Shown piece after piece: positions 35,540 through 47,034 of a DNA stretch of 64,000 nt. Every line of letters starts with the position of its first letter. Within the stretch, counting starts at the first letter, position 1. Origin of the DNA: Pseudopithomyces maydicus (Eukaryota; Ascomycota; Dothideomycetes; Pleosporales; Didymosphaeriaceae); NCBI GenBank assembly GCA_026873275.1, contig JANTUC010000019.1, positions 248,001-312,000 of the forward strand, given 5' to 3'. The notes beneath the pieces are model-generated. The model saw nothing but the letters and a program-made list of their open reading frames with translations, searched no databases and was not told the DNA's origin. A program made the translations under genes and the position numbers.

Positions 35540-35960
35540 ATGGCCAGTACGTTGCTGCCTCTGGAAGCTTGCAATTTTTTATCGTACTAACAAAGCGCAG
35601 AGTCAAAGAACTCGTCCCAGCACAACCAGTCGAAGAAGAACCACAGGAACGGGTACGCATCGTCCGCTCTACCACCTCACGAACACGCTGCGTTTTGCCA
35701 AAATCGTGCGCTCGCTATTCGGAGGACTAGATGATATGGGATGCATTGCTAACGGGACGGCGTTACACAGTATCAAGAAGCCTAAGACTCACCGTTACCC
35801 TTCGCTCAAGGGCACCGACCCCAAGTTCCGAAGGAACCACAGGCATGCTCTGCACGGCACCATGCGCGCTCTGGTGCGCTCCTCCACCGACCCCGAGCGG
35901 ACGCGATACTGACAATCGATGCAGAAGGAGGTCAAGGAGGGCAAGCGCGATGCGGCATAA
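35540..35960 (+). CDS. RPL29: 60S ribosomal protein L29 (eL29)
   Basis: Structural protein of the large cytosolic ribosomal subunit. The spliced product is 65 aa: MAKSKNSSQHNQ, KKNHRNGIKKPKTHRYPSL, KGTDPKFRRNHRHALHGTM and RALKEVKEGKRDAA, which matches eL29 throughout. Four exons: 35540-35546, 35601-35652, 35771-35873 and 35925-35960; introns 54, 118 and 51 nt, all GT..AG. The first exon is only seven coding bases (ATGGCCA), so the gene is invisible to simple ORF searches. The frame is intact. Confidence 0.95.
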
Positions 35961-37265
35961 GGAACGAACAATGACGGGCGACGGGGACGGCTTTCCAATT
36001 ACCATGAACATTTGGCTGGCGTCAATGGCATAACGGACTTCAATGACGGCTTCGAGCTGATATCGGGAAGCGGGTTCAGCATAGGATTGAAGCGGCAATG
36101 AAAAAGTCGAAAAGTCAATAGGCGCGAGTATGTGATGTACGGCTGCTAACCATAGGACGTCCCGCCCCGTTCCGGCTGCCCTTCCTCCCCGCTCTTTCAC
36201 GGAGCTCCCCAGTGGTTGTTGAGATTATCGGGTTCACCCCCAAAACGGCATTTGTGTGTACAGCACCAGAGCTTTCCCATGCTCGACCTGCTGAAGGAAA
36301 ATAATCGTGCCAAGATTAAACACGCCATCATTACCAAACACTTGCCCTTTGTCCCGTAAGGAGCGGAGTGCATGGAGATGGCGTTACATTCCCGATCTAG
36401 ACTTGACTGTCTTTGAACGGTCAACAAGGCAGGGTCAGGAGCATTGGCTCCGACCCGTGCGTGAAAGAATGCCGCGAGCATATGCATGCATAGCATTTAG
36501 TATCAATGCAATCCTGTCACCTGGTACGAGTATCGCACGCGCGAATCGAACTGTCCTTGTGATGGATGTCCAAGTCACACGTGAGCTGACCAACCTCCTC
36601 TTGCGAGCCCTCCGAGCAGGTTATCGCCGAGCTCGGCCCAACAACCCACGTCAACGTCCCACTCGTACCCCGCCACCCGCTTCCCCCTCGCTGCCTCACC
36701 CCTCTGGAGCTGACGCAAGAGCATACACACATACATAGCTACACACCGCATCGGCACCGCGACAGACATTCCCTCAATGCTCTTCGCCTGAGCTCCGGAC
36801 TGGTGAACCGCCCGCCCCGCCCAGCGCTGAACCCCGCGCCGGTGCCTGGACAGACGCCCGGCATTGCGAGCGAAGCCGGATCTAAGTAAGCCCTGGTTAG
36901 CCGGTCCCTGCGGTGCCTGGCGGACTGGACTGGACTGGCCTGGCTTCTAGTCGTCATACCGGTGTTACCGTTGCCTTTGCCTTCGTGCAGGCAGGCTTTG
37001 TAGCTCCGAGTCTCTCTCTCTTTGCTATCAAAAGCACTCTTTGGTGTAGCTTCAGCGAACTTGTCTGATATCTTGTTGACGAGCTTGTCGGTTCTCCTGC
37101 CTGTCGAACTGCTAGAGCGTTGGTCAATATACCTGCCAACATAGCTGCCAGCCTATCTGCCAACCTAACTACCAGCCGGCCTATCTGCCAACCCAACTAC
37201 CAACCTACCCACCAGCCCAACTACCAGTCTACCTGCCAACCCAGCCATCAGCACCCCCATCCACC
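35961..37265. other. Intergenic region with repetitive AMMECR1 leader
   Basis: No supportable gene. 37020-37260 becomes a C/A-rich leader with imperfect CTGCCAACC..ACTACCAGC repeats. A TTCGATTC motif on the minus strand near 36545 lacks the stems needed for a tRNA. Confidence 0.55.
37126..37255 (+). repeat. Degenerate short repeats before the AMMECR1 start
   Basis: Several imperfect copies of CTGCCAACC and ACTACCAGCC alternate at about 16-20 bp intervals up to the ATG at 37266. Probably a transcribed leader repeat. Confidence 0.75.
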
Positions 37266-38436
37266 ATGGCCACCCAAGCCCACTGCGCCTACTGCTTCGA
37301 GACCCTCTCCGCCAACCTAGAAAAGCGCCCCGCCCTCTCCCTCCAACAAGTCGAAGCCCTCTGGCACCAATACAACGCCACAGCCGACGACCCCACCGCC
37401 CCAGACGACGACGACCCGGACGCAGACGCAGAAGCAGAAGCAGACGCAGACGACACCGCCGACAGCGCACCCCCGGACGCCACCTCCGACACCTCGCCCT
37501 ACCGCCCCGCAGCCATCTCGCGCCTCCTCGCCCCCTCCCCCGCAAGCAACAGCTCGTCCAGCGTCCAGAGCACGAGCTCGAGCTCGACGCCGAGCGGGGC
37601 CAGCGAGGCCAGCTCGGCGACCAGCAAGAGTAGTAGTCGGAGTAGCTTTTTCTCGCTGGGAAAGCGCGCGAGGGGGAGGACAAGGATGGTGAGAGGGAGA
37701 AGGGTGGAAAGGAGCGGGAGCGGGAGCGGGAGCGGGAGCGGGAGCAGGAGAAGGAGAAGGGGAGGGAGACGGCGACACCGCTGTTCGTGACGTGGAACGT
37801 GGTGAAGAAGGGGAACGGCACGCGGTTGGCGGAGAAGAGGCTCAGGGGGTGCATTGGGACGTTTGAGGCGCAGGAGTTGGGACGGGGGTTGAGGAGTTAT
37901 GCCATCATCTCGTGAGTTTTTTTTTTTCATTTTCCATCCCACCCCCTGTTTCTTCTCCCCCTTCCTTCTTTCCTTCCTTCCTACCTCCAGCAGTCTGTCC
38001 ACCTTACTCTCCGCTCTCGATCTAGACTCATAGCTAATACTTCCACCCACCCAGCGCCCTAGAAGACACCCGCTTCACCCCCATCTCCCGCCCCGAACTC
38101 CCCACCCTCGAATGCGGCGTCACGCTCCTCACGGACTTCGAGCCCGTCTCCGATCCCCTCGACTGGGAACTCGGCACCCACGGCCTGCGCATCTCCTTCA
38201 CGCATCGCGGTAGGCGCTACGGCTCGACCTATCTCCCCGATGTGGCGCGCGAGCAGGGGTGGACCAAGGAAGAGACGCTCGTCAGCTTGATGCGTAAGGC
38301 GGGGTGGAGTGGGAGGAAGGAGGAGTGGAGGAGTGTTGAGTTGGGGGTTGTGCGGTATAAGGGGAGGCAGGTGAAGTTGGGGTGGGGGGAGTGGGAGGAG
38401 TGGAGGGGGTGGGTTGGGGAGAGGGGGAGTAGGTAG
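37266..38436 (+). CDS. AMMECR1-domain protein
   Basis: AMMECR1 is a deeply conserved single-domain protein of unclear biochemical role. Seen: FVTWNVVKKGNGTRLAEKRL, the family signature LRGCIGTF, SALEDTRFTPISRPELPTLE, VSLLTDFEP-like sequence and YLPDVAREQGW. Exon 1 37266-37911 and exon 2 38055-38436 (143-nt intron, GTGAGT..CAG). The N-terminal 60 residues start MATQAHCAYCFETL. They are followed by an Asp/Ala and Ser-rich insertion and a charged Glu-Arg tract encoded by GGGAGC hexamers. One base is missing at G37672-37676: a sixth G joins KRARG to EDKDGEREKG and the AMMECR1 domain, giving 342 aa. Confidence 0.93.
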
Positions 38437-39200
38437 GTGGGGAGGGGAGGGGAGGGGAGGAGACGAGGGGAGTAGGTGGGGAGGGGAGGGGAGCAAGGGA
38501 GTGGGCGTTTGAAGACGCGGATAGAGATAGATACATGTCCTGGGTGGACTTGACTTGCAGGGATATGATTTATGAATTTGACTTTTTATATTTTCAGGGT
38601 TGCTGCTGCTTTGTACAATGTAATATGCAAATGTGTGTGTGTGGGTGCGGTAGAAGCTCTGAAGCAGTGCTTTATGTATTATATGATACTAGATGATATA
38701 TAAGGCATGGCATTTTCGAGAGTCTGTTGGAAGTTTGTGCCTTCAGTATGGCGTATCGTTAAATATATATATACATGTGTATGATTTGAGATTTAGTGAA
38801 AAGGCGTCGAGTCACTATGACGACGGCGTAGAAATAATTGAAGAAAAAAATAAGTGTTTCCCCGCCGGACAGCACAAATTACATATATATATATGTAGAG
38901 ATTAAAATCCGGCATCTTGTGTGCTTATAGAATTTTGTATGGAATATAGGTGACGCCATATTATAAAGGGCGAGGGTAACTCCTTTATGCTAGCCATCCC
39001 GATAGCTATATTCATACCTATGAAAGGTTATATAAATCCCGCTCCTATCCATATTGCGAAATACGCCGCAAACCTACCTCTCAACGTTATGACACTAGGT
39101 GAAGACGGTGTCTGAGGAAAAGTAGCGATTTGTGTTAACAATGCTGCGATGCGGCATATGTAAATATGTACCGTGATTACTGGGGCGGGTAGAGGTGAGA
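38437..39200. other. AT-rich spacer, left edge of the accessory island
   Basis: Convergent 3' ends. Base composition drops to AT-rich from about 38580, with TATATATA tracts at 38764 and 38882. No gene. Confidence 0.6.
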
Positions 39201-42072
39201 TTAGTGAGTGGATAAACGCTGGATGGTTCGCTGAAGTTTTCGTGTGTATGTATTATGGGAAGGCGGCGGATTCATTTGCTCGATTTCCATCACTAGCTCG
39301 AACATTCTTTTGCTCGAAAAGAAGGGTTTCATCTCTCGAAGATCGTCCGTTTCTTCCAAATTCAGGAAAATCCACTCAGCAAGGGATTCTAGTGTTTCCG
39401 GACTGGTTTGAAGTCTAAACTGCTGAGTCCAGAGAAGGGGAAAAGTGTACTTTGGCTTGGCCGCAACACCATCTCCATAATATGACCGGACTTGAAAGAT
39501 TACTTCGTCAGATGAAAGTCTAGAGACTAAGTTCTCAGCAAGTTTTCGCTTTGTGAATAGTGGGCTCGGCGTATTGATATTCATCGGAAGATAAAGACAC
39601 AACATCCTAGGCCAACAGTTTTGTGTGACGAGTATCCCTGTTGGGTGTGCGCTCCAGAACGGATGTTTGGCGGTTGGGAGTATCATCTCTGATGTTTCGC
39701 TATGCCTTATGAACGGTTCATCCGGTTTGCGGTATCCAATTCGACATTTGTCGTATACCTTCCACACGAACTCAGCCACGGGACCTCGCATATCCTTCAA
39801 CCTCTTGTCGTTTCGAAATTCAAAGCGGCGGGTGTGGTATAAGGTCAATACCTGGCGCTCCAAGCAGCGAACAAAAAAATCTTCTTTAAAGACCTTTTCC
39901 TCATCTTCTATAAAGGAAATGAGCTGTTCCGCTGAGACAGACTTGTAGTCGGACATTTTTAGTGGGAGAGTCTGCTTGGTGATTCTTTCAAACAGAGAGA
40001 CAAGGCGAATAAACGCTTCTGCAGTAATCGCGAGATAGTTGAGTTCCCGCCTTAGCTTCCAACTAGTCGTGACCCAGAATCTGACCTGCACAGATACTAA
40101 AGTTGGTTGAGGAATGGACTGATCTTGTCTGACTTCCCCGGTCCAGATCTTCTCCATAGCTCTAAGGGTTTGTGCGTCCTCCAAGATGAAATTTTTTTTT
40201 CGGTCGGAAAAGCCGCGGAAGAAAATTGAACGTATATCGTCCGCTAAGCTCTGGAGTACGGTGTCGACAGTGTCGGATGTAATGAAGATACCTCGCACGT
40301 GAGACTCTAATATTACTCCGTATTTAATCTCGTGTGTGGGTGCGGTTCCCTTTCCGCCAAATCTCATATTCAAAACCTGTTCTTTCAGTTGGAGAATATC
40401 CTTAGCTATAGCTACCGTCTTTTCTGAAATCTGAGACACTGTTAAGTCACTCGGTAGATCTGAGAACATTCCATCTGTTGTTTCCTCTTGTGTGTTGTTC
40501 GTGCCTATCGCAACAACTGGCGGAGCTAACTTTTGTATGTTTTGAGTACCGACCCATGCACCTATAGGGTTTGCCATAGAGACGTAGTCGGTATCATGAG
40601 TGATAGTGTAGTTCGAGAAAGCCCCCTTCCAGCAATGCATTTTAGCTGTCGAATGATACTAGGTCGATAGATATCACGTGCCCAGTCCAGGATATAGTCG
40701 ACAATGAGTACCAACTGAAGGGCCTCATCGTGCCCAGTGATGCTGCCTTCCCAAAGGCGAATGATATTCTACAATCGTGTTAGTCGTAATATTTGTAGGA
40801 AAAACCCGGTGAGAATCACCCAAGTTGGCCCTGAAAATGACGCACGTTTGCGCTTTTGGCCCGAATTCGAAGTGACTTCATCCTCTCTCTTCGTCATATA
40901 ACATCCATATACTCTCCAAGTCTCGCTAATATTGGCGAGAAACCAGACGAGGGGTCCTCCTGGCATTTCTGTCTGGATATATTGGTTACTTTGTAGCTTG
41001 TATTGAAGAACAAGCATGTTGATGATGGGGTGAGCAGTCTGGATTTCGATCTCGTCAAAATTACTTGCACCATTGCTGCCTTTTGCTTCCATAACTAAAA
41101 ACGGAAAATGTAGCTTTCGACCGCCTCTATCAGGATTGCAGCTAGTCTGCAATACATCTTTCAGTCTTTGCAATGGTTCTACACCTATTTGCGATTGTGC
41201 GTCGTAGGGCTGTTCGAGTAGGTTCTCGATTCTCTCTGTACTTTGTAAACCATGAATGCGATCAGGCTCCTTTTTCACGGTCTCAAATTCTATCTCATGA
41301 TCCTGAGACTGGCAGTTCGGTTCCTGGATCCGTGATGAGAAAAGTGGACTCAGACCAGTGTCTTTGCTGAAGCGAGTGTTAACAAAAATATCGAGCAATC
41401 TTTCAGTAGCTCATACCCATATCCCATGCGTATTTCGGGACCGCATTTACATGATTCGCCCTCACGCCGTCTTTGTCGTTCTTGTAGCGAAACTGTCTGA
41501 CTGTTGCCTGCTTTTGCGTTCACCTCGATCTCCGATTGCCAAATACGTTTGCGACAAAATTTGCTTTATGTCGTCAATTATGAAAACAATTCTAACGCAG
41601 ATTACGTGACTTACCATGCTACCTCGTCTTCGAAACGACTAAATAGTCTGTACTCGACTGTAGCTCGCCACCCTGCCTCATTGCGCTTCTCTTGCACACA
41701 TTCGACCGCAAGCTGCCTCAGAGTACTGGCTTTGCTTTTATTGAAAAGTTTCCATGGCTTGTATATGTGTTCTGGATTTGGATCCACGTCATATGCATGG
41801 TATTCCTTTCGGCCAAGGATTTGGATGTGTTCAAAAATCTCCCTGTGTGCAACAGGAACATTTCCTGGCTCTTCGCTGCGAAATTTCGACTGATCATTGA
41901 AAAATCCCAGATTTTCAGCCTCCTCCTTTAGAAATCTGTATTGTTCTGCCTTTGTCTGGGTCTTTCGGGTAGCGTTCGGTTTCGTTGCCCTCCGTTTTGC
42001 CGCGGGCTCCTCCCCACGTTGTAGTCCAGTCCCTACCGTAGAACGACCTGTCCTTCGTGTTTCTCGTACCAT
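39201..42072 (-). CDS. Fungal PD-(D/E)XK nuclease-like protein
   Basis: Three exons: 42072-41615, 41563-40820 and 40768-39201, both introns 51 nt. Exon 1 starts MVRETRRTGRSTV with a basic nuclear-type stretch (AAKRRATKPNATRKTQTK). Exon 2 holds the nuclease-like core: LHFPFLVMEAKG supplies the E-x-K pair and EIQTAHPIINMLVLQ the following helix. Exon 3 is a long C-terminal region of unknown fold (WTGEVRQDQSIPQPT; AEFVWKVYDKCRIGYRKPDE). Two bases appear missing: C40622-40626 (sense G5), joining IIRQLKCIAGRG to AFSNYTITHD, and T41401-41403 (sense A3), joining GYELLK to RLLDIFVNTRF. With both, the length is exactly 923 aa. The family is common in plant-associated ascomycetes and its function is unknown. 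The catalytic Asp is not identified with confidence. Confidence 0.7.
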
Positions 42073-43127
42073 TTTGGCCACCAGGGTCAACTAACAGATA
42101 GTGACGAGCGGTGGAAAATTCTTTCAGGACGTCAACAGAGGAATAGCAAAATTTGGTCTCAATTATGATTGCTAAAAAGAAGATATCGACTTAGATGACA
42201 GAATGTTGAATGTTACCGTTATATTATTTACTCGTGATGAATGAGGAAAGCTTGAAACGCGCTCCTGTGACTACATGTAAAAGAAGGCTACAACGAGTTA
42301 GGTCTTCTATACAGTAATAATAGCGAACGCTCGCAGAGACCAACGGGTGGTCTTAGGCTTGGAGAGTTCAGCCAATGGGGCCCTATGCCGTTAATCGCAC
42401 ACGAACGTTCCTACGCAGCTCGGACGACTGTTGGGGGCGGGAACCACGATTGCTTAACCGACCCGTTTGAAACCGCCACATTCCATTTCTGCACGTTCGA
42501 AACCTGAACAAAATACTGGAGAGTCTGGTACTTCTAGTAGCATGCCGACGTGTCTAGTTTCTAATCTTGATGGCTTGTAATACACACTGCGGGAAATGCA
42601 GTTGATCCGATGGTAAGGTGGAAATAAACTTTTTAATGTCCAACTAGTGGGTTCGTGAGGGCGTTAGAGCTAAGGATCTACAGAACGGCCCCCAAATTGA
42701 CATTTTATTGCCAAGCCCTAAAGTTTCAGGCAATGTTTCAAGTCAACAGCTGTGTACAGGCTTTTCTGCAGCTTTGCGGCGCGGTCTTCATGTATGTACG
42801 GTATGTATCAGCACCTACCAAGGGGCTTCGAGCTTTGCCTTAACTGGTAGGTATTACGGGCCGCAATCGCAAGCGCAAAGCGCGTAATGAGCCTTTCCAT
42901 GAAATACATCTTACCGCCATTATTAAACATCAGGTCACCCTTCGAGACGCATGTAGTGCTGCCCCGGAATTTCTATATTGATATCTACTATTCATATAGA
43001 ATAATCCACAAAAAAGAAGGAAGAAAGAAAAGCTTAGGGAAATTAAGATCCATGCACAAAATTCAATGAGAGTGGCTCAATGCGCCAGTGAGGTCAGAAA
43101 TTATAGCAATCATAACAGCTCTATCGC
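42073..43127. other. Intergenic region in the accessory island
   Basis: Promoter region of the PD-(D/E)XK-like gene and 3' region of the small membrane-protein gene. No supportable gene. Confidence 0.55.
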
Positions 43128-43653
43128 TTATCTTCCCCGACAGATGAGTGCGCCTAGGATAGCTGCACTCGTAAGAATCGGCATGACCACTAGGACCATC
43201 TCCGTAGCAGTGCACCTCATGAACTTCCACACAACCTCAACCATCATAAGTAAGATGCACGACAGCACTGCTTCTGCCACTGCTTCAGGAGCCCTAGAGT
43301 ATGACGTAACGCCCGAAGCAACGAAAGCGAACGTAGCACAGACAAAACCTGCGAACAATGCTGGTTGTTGATCGTGAAGACTGATCTCGGACATCCACTT
43401 AGAACTTGTTAATTAACTTTGTCTTTACAGTGAAGAAGATTGAGCTCACATTTTGCCAATCTTTGAGCCAGATATTCTCACTGAATTCATGTTCTGTTGC
43501 AAGATGCAGGGCAGCCGTTAGCGTGCCGCTTGTTAACATCGTGAGACCACAGAGAACATCAAATATCTCCTGGCTTTTGAAATTATCTGATTTATAGCGA
43601 CTAGAGTGACCGACATGGATTTTGTATGGGGCATTCTTCTCCGGGTCGGCCAT
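43128..43653 (-). CDS. Small four-helix membrane protein, unknown function
   Basis: Proposed two-exon gene: 43653-43429 and 43385-43128, joined by a 43-nt intron (GTAAAG..GAG) with a TTAATTAAC branch-like site, giving 160 aa. The first part (MADPEKNAPYKIHVGHSSRY) is hydrophilic. Four hydrophobic segments follow: FDVLCGLTMLTSGTLTAALH, ALFAGFVCATFAFVASG, AVLSCILLMMVEVVW and EMVLVVMPILTSAAILGALI. The intron is shorter than the 50-nt introns of its neighbours, so two separate small genes, the second starting MSEISLHDQQ at 43394, remain possible. No family recognised. Confidence 0.5.
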
Positions 43654-44963
43654 CGTAGTTAGTTTCTGTAGTCATTAATGCCAACTTCGTACGGCTTGAC
43701 TGGGACCAGTAAACTTACTGATTTATACCCTCGTTTCACGATACAGAGCTTTTCTGCATGTCAAATGCGTCCTATCTGTCTGCAATATTTATTCTGTGAA
43801 AGAGCGCTGACGCTTTACGCCCTAGGTCAACTGCGCATCGGGTTCCGACCGGTAGCTTGTCCCCGAGAATTTATGTTACTTCGGACCCTTCTAGTACTTT
43901 GGGGTGCAATTTCATCCAATCCCACTCAGACTAAGAAACTAGTTTATCACTCAGCCACTTACGTTCATTACGCGTGCGTACCATAATTTAAACTTTATTT
44001 CCCTGTTCTAGAGGATACTTCACAATTACGATATGATGTATTTATTATCTAAGTATTGATCTGAATAGCGAATGTGGCACTAAATTCAGCATCGAGTAAA
44101 CATAAAATGTACTGATACTAATATATGATCTCTCTTGATATAGTGAGTCGATTCTCGGGGTCGAAACTTTCAAGAATTTCTTGGACATGCCATATTCACT
44201 CCAAAAGAAAAACTGTGAATACATGGAATTTATCGGTTCAGATGTAATGGTACTTTGAATTAATTTAAAGAAACGGCTTAGTCTTCAATCCTTTGCCATA
44301 AAATTCCCATAAACAGCCGACAGACGCCCTGAGCGTGGTTATCCTAACGCCCTAACGCCACCTACTCGCTTATACAATGCTTATACCGGAATATCAAGGG
44401 AACGAAAGTCTGTCTTGGACTTTGAGGGCGTGTTGGTACCTCACGGAGAGTCGAAAAACATGTTTGACTTTGTCAAAGTTAGTTCCATTTGATTTATTAG
44501 CACCAGATGGCTCTATCGCTGTTAAAAGCGGATTATTTAATATTGCGTTATGCCAAAGTCACCACCAGAAGAACTTCTCTCCTAACCAGAAGGCAGTCTA
44601 ACAAAATTACAATGCGTACACTATGTGAGCTGATAAAGAACCATTTGGATTTCATAAAACTCTTCCGTAATGCGGAGATTAGTGTGATAGGTGGGCAGCA
44701 TGATATAGTAACGATGATCACCCTCAAAGCGAGCACATAAGGGAAGAACGTTCATATAGCGCTATGTAAAGAAAGTATTACAAGATGTTGACATCAGGTT
44801 ACAAAAGCGAATGATCCACATTGGAACCCCAGATTTCCATGTATTCTCCTTTCCAAGCAACCACCACACTAAACTACCCGATAGGCGTCCATTGTCGGAC
44901 GAGCGGGTTTGCCATTGGAACGGCCTCCTCAGTGTAGGAAGTTCCGTGTCACGGGAAAGTCCT
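43654..44963. other. AT-rich intergenic region, no gene seen
   Basis: Short open frames only (for example 44377-44601), without domain or signal peptide. Strongly AT-rich at 43980-44300. Confidence 0.55.
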
Positions 44964-45300
44964 CTAGAGGATGTCGATGGCAACGCAAGAAGAAGCGCCG
45001 CAGCAGGAGAGCACGTTGAGGCCGAGCGTCACATCAGCGACTGCAGAAATGGTCAGTGTCTAATATATTTATCAACCGGTTTTGTAACTCACTGATGCTG
45101 CAGAGCGAGACAGGGATGACAACGCCAATGCCGCCAAGGTTGGGGCAGTACTTGGGCGAGGTGTTTCCGTCGTCGCGGGTAGTGCAAGACTCGGGAGTGG
45201 GCTTGTCACCACCACCAGAGCCGCCTCCGGTACGGGGAAGGACGGCGGCGGCAGAGCCGACGGTGGCGAGGGCACAGGTGATGATGGTTTTGGCAAGCAT
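44964..45300 (-). CDS. Small secreted cysteine-rich protein
   Basis: Exons 45300-45093 and 45040-44964 with a 52-nt intron (GTGAGT..CAG), 94 aa. Signal peptide MLAKTIITCALATVGSAAA, then a Gly-rich linker and a mature part with six Cys spaced C-x12-C-x14-C-x14-CC-x4-C (ESCTTRDDG, KYCPNLGG, VSLCSI, LSCCGASSCV). It ends in a hydrophobic VAIDIL. Length, hydrophobic spacing and the CC pair recall hydrophobins, but the eight-Cys C-CC-C-C-CC-C pattern is incomplete: the first CC pair is missing. It may be a divergent hydrophobin or an effector-like protein. The reading frame is intact. Confidence 0.78.
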
Positions 45301-47034
45301 TTTGATTGTTTGGTGTGAGAGGAAGGTAATCTGAACGATAGAGTAACTTGAAGCACAAAGCTTTGGAAAATGATTGGATGGTTGCTTGAGGAGAAGTGCT
45401 GATCTGCTGCTTGCTGAATTCTGGATTCAAATTGCGTGATTCTGAGGGTTTATATAGATGTCCTTGATGCCCTCTACACTGTTCGAGGTAGTCCAATGCC
45501 CCCGACCAGCGCGGACGTGTGTGGCGCCTTTGAAAATGCATGATCGTGACAATGTTTTGCTGAACACGAAGGTGTTGATAGTGCCAAGACATCATGTGTG
45601 GTGTTGGCGACACTGGATCTGGCCAGTAATGATCAGCAACTGCTCTTCTGCTTCAGGCTGTCCATCGTACGCTAGATCATGGATAGAAATGATCATCAGA
45701 AGCTCTATGCTTCTGCATGCCATCTCGTCTACCGGTGTTGGCAGAGCGAAGTCGGGGCACTCTCGAGTGCGTTAAAAATCCGCAATAGAAACGGAAGTAA
45801 CATAAACTGGACACTTACGGTAGTGATCATCTTAGGATCTCGTATTCACGTGGTAAGATGCGTCCGGGGATGCAAATCGCTTAACCGATGCGCGTTGACA
45901 TCACTGCCGTAACACAGATTCTGTGCTCTACGTCAGGTCGCATCTTCTCTCGTACGACGTATAACGGTCCGCGCAGTTCGTATCTGCATGTAGTCGTCGA
46001 GTATCAGAATGGAATAAGGAGAACCCGCAGGACCGATTGGTGAGGAATGAAGGAAGTCTTCGTACACAGGTACTTGGGTGGGGTACCTTTGCGCGGTGTA
46101 CTGCATACAAAAACAACAATCAGTTTCCGAATCGGACTACAAACTTCCGTATTCGTTTTGGCGGAGTACCGAGATCAGGTTGTCAGTAATGCAGGTTCCA
46201 TTTCCAGAGACCCAGTACCTGAATAACCAGCACAATATCGGAAAGGATCGCCAAGAACAATCCATTCCAGCATGCACAAACATCGATCGGGAAAACCGGT
46301 GATGATCGCAGCCACAGGCTGGCAACGAAGGTCGTATTAATAAATAAGCGAGTTGCGGAGGCCCCGACGGGCTGGCCCGGAAAATCTGGGGATGCATGTT
46401 CGCTAGCCAAGGCTTTGGGGGCGGGGTGTCCCGTGAGTGCATGCATTTGCTATACCAATTATGGTGAAGACTTAGGTACACGGCAGTGGCTGCCTGACAA
46501 GCCATTCTCAGTAGTTTTACGCGCCAATAAGGAACGAGAGAGCATAGGCATCACTCTACTATCATACGATGCGGCCCTGAGTATAATTTTGATTATGGAA
46601 GGTAGGTTCCTCACGGTCGTCATTGTGCGTTTGAACAAAAGCAGTAAACAAGTTTCTCAGTCAACGACCCCGTCCTGTGTGACAAAACTAATCCGTGGTT
46701 CTTCATATGGCTTTGTTCTAGACCAGATCTTCAGGGCTATTCGCTGCTTATGGCCTCTAAGGTGGGTCCGGATCGCACTTCACAATGAACAAAATCCCGG
46801 GAAGAGGGGACTCCCAAATTTTTGGAACATGGTCGTCTTGATGAGATGGGAGCACAGTGTCAGCCGATGTTTCTCAATGATTGTAAAGAGATTCGTTTCC
46901 AATAATCCAGACTAAAACTAGAAGCTAATTGACAAAAATAAGATCATGTACTTATCAATGAGAACCTCGCGATCAAAACATATCCATGTACGGTTTGTGT
47001 ACTGCGCACGCACTGAGCCAAAGCCTAACAGTCA
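45301..47034. other. Intergenic region, no gene seen
   Basis: Promoter of the small secreted protein (TATATAGA near 45450) and 3' side of the HET gene. An open frame at 46415-46915 has no domain and overlaps other frames; not supported. Confidence 0.5.

Noticed and set aside
36500..36580. Possible minus-strand tRNA because of a TTCGATTC T-loop-like motif
   Set aside because: The flanking bases do not pair as a T stem and no acceptor or D stem can be drawn.
44964..45300. Calling the small secreted protein a bona fide hydrophobin
   Set aside because: Only six cysteines and no first CC pair; described as hydrophobin-like instead.
46415..46915. 166-codon plus-strand open frame
   Set aside because: No signal peptide, domain or splice support; lies in the intergenic part of the AT-rich island.
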